DNA of 64,000 nucleotides from Oharaeibacter diazotrophicus (GTDB lineage: Bacteria > Pseudomonadota > Alphaproteobacteria > Rhizobiales > Pleomorphomonadaceae), in assembly GCF_004362745.1 (NCBI RefSeq), contig NZ_SNXY01000010.1, positions 126,501 to 190,500 on the forward strand, written 5' to 3'. Under the pieces are notes generated by a model, which was not told the origin of the DNA, did no database searches, and saw nothing but the letters and a program-made list of their open reading frames with translations. Below are positions 59,321-64,000 of this stretch, piece by piece (positions within the stretch are counted from its first letter, which is position 1; each line of letters starts with the position of its first letter). The position numbers and the translations under genes were made by a program.

Positions 59321-59770
59321 TCAGCCGAACCGCACCACGCCCTTCTTCAGCAGGAAGCAGCCGTAGGGGCCGGGGTCGGAAGTGCGCACCACCGCGAAGG
59401 CGCGGGCGCCGGCCTCGTAGAAGGCGAAGCGCTCCAGCGCCGCCACCGCCACCGGCCGCCCCTCGGCACGGGCGGCGACCGTCTCGACCGCGTCGAAGAT
59501 CGGCACTCGTGCCCCGGGATCGCCGACCACCTGCATCCGCGTCACCGGGGCGTCGACGAAGTCGTCGAGCGGCATCAGCGACAGGATCGCCTCCAGCGCG
59601 CGCGGAATGCCGCAGCCCGGCAGGTCGACCAGTGCGCCCCAGGTCGTGGTGGCGGCGAGTCGGGCGGCGGGATGGTTGACGTCGCAGACGAGGATCTCGT
59701 CGCCGTGGCCCATCGCCATCAGCACGTGCAGCAGTTCGGCGGAGAGCGCCGGGTCGATCCCCTTCAGCAC
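59321..59770 (-). CDS. RbsD/FucU-family sugar mutarotase
   Basis: A 149-residue protein that interconverts anomers or pyranose/furanose forms of sugars such as ribose or fucose. Family signature MLKGIDPALSAELLHVLMAMGHGDEILVCDVNHP with the catalytic His in MGHGD, and YGCFLLKKGVVRFG at the end. The start is GTG 59770. It lies 71 bases after the ribokinase stop on the same strand and resembles the RbsD/FucU protein at 60816-61268 closely in layout (both about 150 residues), so the two are paralogues. Confidence 0.92.
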   Translation of the reverse strand: MLKGIDPALSAELLHVLMAMGHGDEILVCDVNHPAARLAATTTWGALVDLPGCGIPRALEAILSLMPLDDFVDAPVTRMQVVGDPGARVPIFDAVETVAARAEGRPVAVAALERFAFYEAGARAFAVVRTSDPGPYGCFLLKKGVVRFG

Positions 59771-59841
59771 GGCGGTTCCCCCTTCCGCTGTGATACCGGT
59801 CTCGCAAAATCCCGACGCGTCGGGAGTTTTCGGGTTCGTCG

Positions 59842-60768
59842 TCAGCCCGCGAGCGCGCGCTCGATCTCGGCGCGCGTCGGCATCGACGGGGCGGTGCCCG
59901 GCTTCTGCACCGACAGCCCGGCGAGGGCGCAGCCGAAGCGCACCGCCTCGGCCGGCGTACGGCCCTCGGCGATCGCCACGCAGAAGCCGGCGTTGAAGGC
60001 GTCGCCCGCCCCGGTGGTGTCGACCACCTTTTCGACCTTCAGGGCGGGGACGTGCACGGTGCCGTCGGCGCCGTGGAGCAGCGCACCCTTCTCGCCGAGC
60101 GTGATCAGCGCGTTGCGGGCGCCGCGGCGGACGATCTCGGTGGCGGCGCGTTCGGCGTCGGCGACGGTTTCGACCGCGATGCCGGTCAGCGTCGCCGCCT
60201 CGGTCTCGTTCGGGGTGACGTAGTCGCAGAGCGCGTAGATGGCGTCGTCGACCGGCAGTGCCGGCGCCGGGTTCAGCACCGTGACGGCGCCGTGCCGGCG
60301 GGCGGTGGCGAGGCCGGCCATGGCGGTCTCGAGCGGCTGCTCGAACTGCGTCACGAACACCTTGGCGGCGGCGATCGTCGCCTCGGCGGCGGCGACGTCG
60401 GCCGGCGACAGCTTCGCGGCGGCGCCGCTCTCGACGATGATGGCGTTGTTGCCGGTCTCGGTGGAGACGAAGATGAAGGCGGCGCCCGTCGGCGCCTCGG
60501 CGTCGGTGATCACCGCGCCGGTGTCGACCCCGTCGGCCGCCCAGGCCCGGCGGGCGATGTCGCCGAAGGCGTCGGCGCCGACGCGGGTGACGATCGCGGC
60601 GCGCCCGCCGGCGCGGGCGGCGGCGATCACCTGGTTGGAGCCTTTGCCGCCGGGGCCCATGGCGAAGCCGCGGCCGAGGATGGTCTCGCCCATCACCGGC
60701 AGCCGCGGCGCGCGGAAGGCGAGGTCGGCGACGAAGATGCCGAGCACGGCGACGTCGAGGGTCTTCAT
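59842..60768 (-). CDS. rbsK: Ribokinase-family sugar kinase
   Basis: A 308-residue PfkB-family kinase. It has the substrate-binding GPGGKGSNQVIAAARAG (residues about 38-54), the ATP-site TLGEKGALL and the catalytic DTTGAGDAFNAGFCVA with Asp as base. It phosphorylates ribose or a related pentose or hexose at the 5-position in the cytosol. ATG 60768 begins the conserved MKTLDVAVLGIFVADLAFR. It is flanked on both sides by mutarotases in one reverse-strand operon. Confidence 0.93.
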   Translation of the reverse strand: MKTLDVAVLGIFVADLAFRAPRLPVMGETILGRGFAMGPGGKGSNQVIAAARAGGRAAIVTRVGADAFGDIARRAWAADGVDTGAVITDAEAPTGAAFIFVSTETGNNAIIVESGAAAKLSPADVAAAEATIAAAKVFVTQFEQPLETAMAGLATARRHGAVTVLNPAPALPVDDAIYALCDYVTPNETEAATLTGIAVETVADAERAATEIVRRGARNALITLGEKGALLHGADGTVHVPALKVEKVVDTTGAGDAFNAGFCVAIAEGRTPAEAVRFGCALAGLSVQKPGTAPSMPTRAEIERALAG

Positions 60769-60815
60769 GGTGGTCCGTCTTCCGGGAAGGATGGTGTCGG
60801 TCGTGCCGGGCGCGT

Positions 60816-61268
60816 TCAGGCGTCCGGCGGGATCACGCCCTTCTTCAGCACGAAGCAGCCGTAGAAGCGCCGCTCGCCGGTGATCAGCACCGCGTAGGCC
60901 TGCTTTGCGCGGGCGTAGAAGGCGTGGCGCTCGATCGAACCCATGGGCGACGGCTTGCCTTCGGCGGCGTCGATCGCGGCCTGCACCTCGACCTGCACGG
61001 CCGGCAGGCTCGCCGCCTCGCCCACGACCTCCATCCGCTCGGCGGGGAAGTCGACGAAGCTGTCGAGCGGCATCACCGAGAGCACCGCGGCGACGGCGTC
61101 GGGGGCCGAGACGCCGTCCATCCGGATCGGCCGGCCCCAGACGGTCTGCCGCGCGACGCTGTCGCCGGGGAAGTTGGTGTCGCAGACGACGAGGTCGTCG
61201 CCGTGGCCCATCGAGCGCAGCACGTTGAGCACGTCGCCGTTGAGCAGCGGATTCAAACCCTTGAGCAT
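60816..61268 (-). CDS. RbsD/FucU-family sugar mutarotase (second copy)
   Basis: A 150-residue paralogue of the product at 59321: MLKGLNPLLNGDVLNVLRSMGHGDDLVVCDTNFPG, catalytic His in MGHGD and YGCFVLKKGVIPPDA at the end. It is the first gene of the reverse operon, 47 bases before the ribokinase. Having two such enzymes suggests that the sugar taken up has more than one anomer problem, or two substrates. The promoter should lie in 61269-61731, where two palindromes are seen. Confidence 0.92.
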   Translation of the reverse strand: MLKGLNPLLNGDVLNVLRSMGHGDDLVVCDTNFPGDSVARQTVWGRPIRMDGVSAPDAVAAVLSVMPLDSFVDFPAERMEVVGEAASLPAVQVEVQAAIDAAEGKPSPMGSIERHAFYARAKQAYAVLITGERRFYGCFVLKKGVIPPDA

Positions 61269-61332
61269 GGTCGCCCTTTCCCTGGAGCCGGCTTCCGTCC
61301 TCGTGTCCGGATCGCCGCGGTCTTCGCCTAGA

Positions 61333-61360
61333 CTTCACGTGGGCAGAGACCGACGTGAAG
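61333..61360. promoter_or_regulatory. Operator-like inverted repeat upstream of mutarotase operon
   Basis: CTTCACGT-N12-ACGTGAAG, an 8-base perfect repeat (61333-61340 with 61353-61360), 65-92 bases before the mutarotase start at 61268. Possible RpiR or other sugar-regulator site. Confidence 0.5.
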
Positions 61361-61567
61361 ATAACGGTTCCAAATCTCGTGCCCGTTCCGGGCCTCGCCG
61401 GCCGCGGATTTCCGCGGTCGCGCCGCTCCGATGCAGGGTTCCCGCACGATCGGGCGCTGCGGAGGCTATGGAAAACAGGGGAAAATCGCAAATCCATTCG
61501 ATGGTGCGACGCACGCGCCGCATGGTGCGCGGCAGCATCGGAAGGGGGCACTCCCGTGCGAAAGGGT

Positions 61568-61595
61568 CTTTACGGATAAAGTTCTTTGGGTAAAG
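61568..61595. promoter_or_regulatory. Operator-like repeat upstream of RpiR gene
   Basis: CTTTAC-N16-GTAAAG (61568-61573 with 61590-61595); internally each half also forms CTTT...AAAG, giving two tandem small palindromes. It is about 140 bases before the RpiR start. Confidence 0.45.
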
Positions 61596-61731
61596 TGGCC
61601 GCGGGATCGAGGAGCCCGTCCGTGAACCACGTTTGCGCATCGCCGTCGCCGGCACGCGCCGCCGCCCCGGCGGCGGACGGGCCGGCGCGCGCCGGGATCC
61701 CCGGAAGCGCGCGATGCCCCGGAGGCGCGCA

Positions 61732-62598
61732 ATGATGGACGTCTCCGATCCCAAGGCCGTCGGCCCGCGCATCCGCATGATGCTGCCGACCCTCACCGAC
61801 CTGGAGGCCCGCATCGTCGAGATGCTGTTCGCCCGCCGCGACCTCGACGCCGCCACGCCGCTGAAGGAGGTCGCCGAGGCCGCCGGGGTGTCCGAGGCGA
61901 TGGTGGTGAAGCTGTCGAAGAAGCTCGGCTTCTCCGGCTACCGCGACTTCCGCGCCGGTCTCGTCGAGTACAACCGGCTGCCGAGCGCCGAGCTCTTCCG
62001 CGAGCTCGAGCCCGAGGACGGCACCGCCGAGATCATCGCCAAGGTGTTCCGCACCGCCGCCCAGTCGCTCGAGGAGACCCAAGCGGTGCTCGACCACGCC
62101 GGCTTCGAGCGCGCCGCCGAGATCGTCCACGGCGCCCGCCAGCGCGACCTCTACGGCGTCGGCGGCTCGGCCCAGATCGCCCGCGACGTCGCCCACAAGC
62201 TGCTGCGCATCGGCATCCGCGCCAACGCCTTCGACGACCTCCACCTCATGCTGATGTCGGCGGCGCTGCTCGGCCCGGACGACGCGGTGATCGCCTTCTC
62301 GCACTCCGGCCGCAGCACCGCGGTGATCGAGGCGGCGGCGCTCGCCCGGCGCAACGGCGCCCGCGTCGTCGCGGTCACCGCCTATCCGCAGTCGCCGCTC
62401 GCCGAAGTCGCCGACGTCTCGCTGATCGCCACGGCGCGCGGTTCGACGCTGACCGGCGAGAGCGCGGCGGCCCGGGTCGCCAAGCTCACGCTGCTCGACG
62501 CCATCTTCGTCGCCGTCGCCCGGCGCGACTACGCGGCGGCCGAGCGCAACCTCGAGAAGACCATGAGCGCCGTCCAGGCGCGCCGGAGGTCCGCGTGA
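61732..62598 (+). CDS. RpiR-family transcriptional regulator
   Basis: A 288-residue regulator. An N-terminal HTH_6 domain (residues about 12-85, with PLKEVAEAAGVSEAMVVKLSKKLGFSGYRDFR) is followed by an SIS sugar-phosphate-binding domain (about 130-260, YGVGGSAQIARDVAHKLLRIG, AFSHSGRSTAVIEAA). It should sense a sugar phosphate, perhaps the product of the neighbouring ribokinase. ATG 61732 has GGAGG seven bases upstream. It is divergent from the mutarotase-kinase operon and co-directional with the UgpC-type transport genes. Confidence 0.92.
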   Translation: MMDVSDPKAVGPRIRMMLPTLTDLEARIVEMLFARRDLDAATPLKEVAEAAGVSEAMVVKLSKKLGFSGYRDFRAGLVEYNRLPSAELFRELEPEDGTAEIIAKVFRTAAQSLEETQAVLDHAGFERAAEIVHGARQRDLYGVGGSAQIARDVAHKLLRIGIRANAFDDLHLMLMSAALLGPDDAVIAFSHSGRSTAVIEAAALARRNGARVVAVTAYPQSPLAEVADVSLIATARGSTLTGESAAARVAKLTLLDAIFVAVARRDYAAAERNLEKTMSAVQARRRSA

Positions 62599-62655
62599 CC
62601 GCCGGCGGAACCAGCGCGGCGCGCCCTCCGGTCGGGGGCGGAAACGGGAGAGACC

Positions 62656-63708
<1,053 letters not shown>

Positions 63709-63859
63709 ACGGACGTGAACCAGCGGCCGCGCGTCGAGGGGCGCGGGCGGGTCGCCGGACGGGAATCGGGAGCGGACGCCGCGGGAACGGCGGCCGCGGC
63801 GGGGGCGGGAGGAGCCACCGTCGGCCCGGAGGAATGGGAAGAAACGGGAGGACCGGACC

Positions 63860-64000
63860 ATGAAGCGTGAGATCTACGACCGGATGCTCGCCCTGCAGGC
63901 GAGCCGCCGCAGCCTTCTGAAGGGCATGGGCGCCGCGGGTGCGCTCGCCGGCCTCGGCGGCGCGATCGCGCCCCGCCGGGCGTTCGCCCAGGGCGACCTG
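63860..64000 (+). CDS. Tat-exported solute-binding protein (3' end cut by window)
   Basis: The first 47 residues of a probable periplasmic binding protein. A twin-arginine signal is seen: SRRSLLKG at residues 15-22, then a Gly/Ala-rich hydrophobic stretch and an A-F-A cleavage site before QGDL. ATG 63860 follows GGGAGGACC. Placed after a UgpC-type ATPase, it is most likely the sugar receptor of that importer. The body of the protein is outside the window, so the family cannot be confirmed. Confidence 0.7.
   Translation, partial: MKREIYDRMLALQASRRSLLKGMGAAGALAGLGGAIAPRRAFAQGDL

Larger units (their letters stand above)
61269..61731. other. 463-base divergent control region of the sugar locus
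   Basis: No gene is supported here. The region separates the reverse mutarotase-kinase operon from the forward RpiR gene and is AT-richer in two stretches (about 61335-61380 and 61465-61600). It holds two inverted repeats described separately (61333-61360 and 61568-61595), the likely operators. Confidence 0.75.

Overview
The window is about 70% G+C by eye, densely coded and strongly biased to G or C at third codon positions. Gene families (EcfG-type sigma factor, SqrR/BigR-type persulfide repressor, FdsGBAD formate dehydrogenase, DUF3141-ackA-pta-fabI cluster, DUF2934 and KGG stress proteins) point to an alphaproteobacterium, most likely of the order Hyphomicrobiales (Rhizobiales). The genus cannot be fixed from the sequence alone. 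I found no rRNA, tRNA, CRISPR array, insertion sequence or prophage. Both window edges cut a gene.

Region 1 (1-9360), signalling and general stress response. It starts with the end of a histidine kinase, two response-regulator genes (one fused to a HisKA_2 kinase) and a reverse-strand receiver protein. Then come glgX, a PRC-barrel protein, an EcfG-like sigma factor (6172-6723, reverse) and a row of small hydrophilic stress proteins (DUF2934, KGG repeats). Sites of the form GGAAC-N16/17-CGTT, the known EcfG promoter, stand before glgX, before ecfG itself and inside one open frame. Near-matches precede four or five more genes. I read this as an EcfG regulon island.

Region 2 (9511-28595), tex and then a large sulfide/persulfide and cytochrome bd locus. 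An ArsR-family repressor with two cysteines spaced exactly as in SqrR lies with DUF2892, trxC, osmC and tauE genes. Sulfide:quinone reductase, a DUF2946 protein and cydABX form one reverse-strand run. A rhodanese, another DUF2892 protein, an RND efflux pair and cydDC run forward. Short palindromes of related sequence lie at the three control regions. The logic is sulfide oxidation into the quinone pool, a sulfide-tolerant bd oxidase to drain it, and sulfur carriers, sulfite export and efflux around it. Two FNR/FixK-type boxes lie in the same region.

Region 3 (28683-42594). A methyltransferase, then a reverse-strand polyamine operon (PuuB-like oxidase, PotBCD-type transporter parts, PuuR-like regulator, PotA-type ATPase, aldehyde dehydrogenase), then the reverse-strand cluster fabI-like, maoC-pta, ackA, DUF3141.

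Region 4 (42817-48307). An orphan ParA, a MacAB-like export system, a very small gene and an orphan LivK-type binding protein.

Region 5 (48493-59148). A LysR regulator and the NAD-dependent molybdenum formate dehydrogenase genes fdsG-fdsB-fdsA-fdhD-fdsD, with a perfect LysR-type palindrome in the promoter. They are followed by an orphan sugar-type binding protein, a beta-propeller protein translationally coupled to a MoaD/ThiS-like protein, and a HupE-like membrane protein.

Region 6 (59321-64000). Ribose-type sugar catabolism: two RbsD/FucU mutarotases flanking a ribokinase (reverse), and divergently an RpiR regulator, a UgpC-type ATPase and the start of a Tat-exported binding protein.
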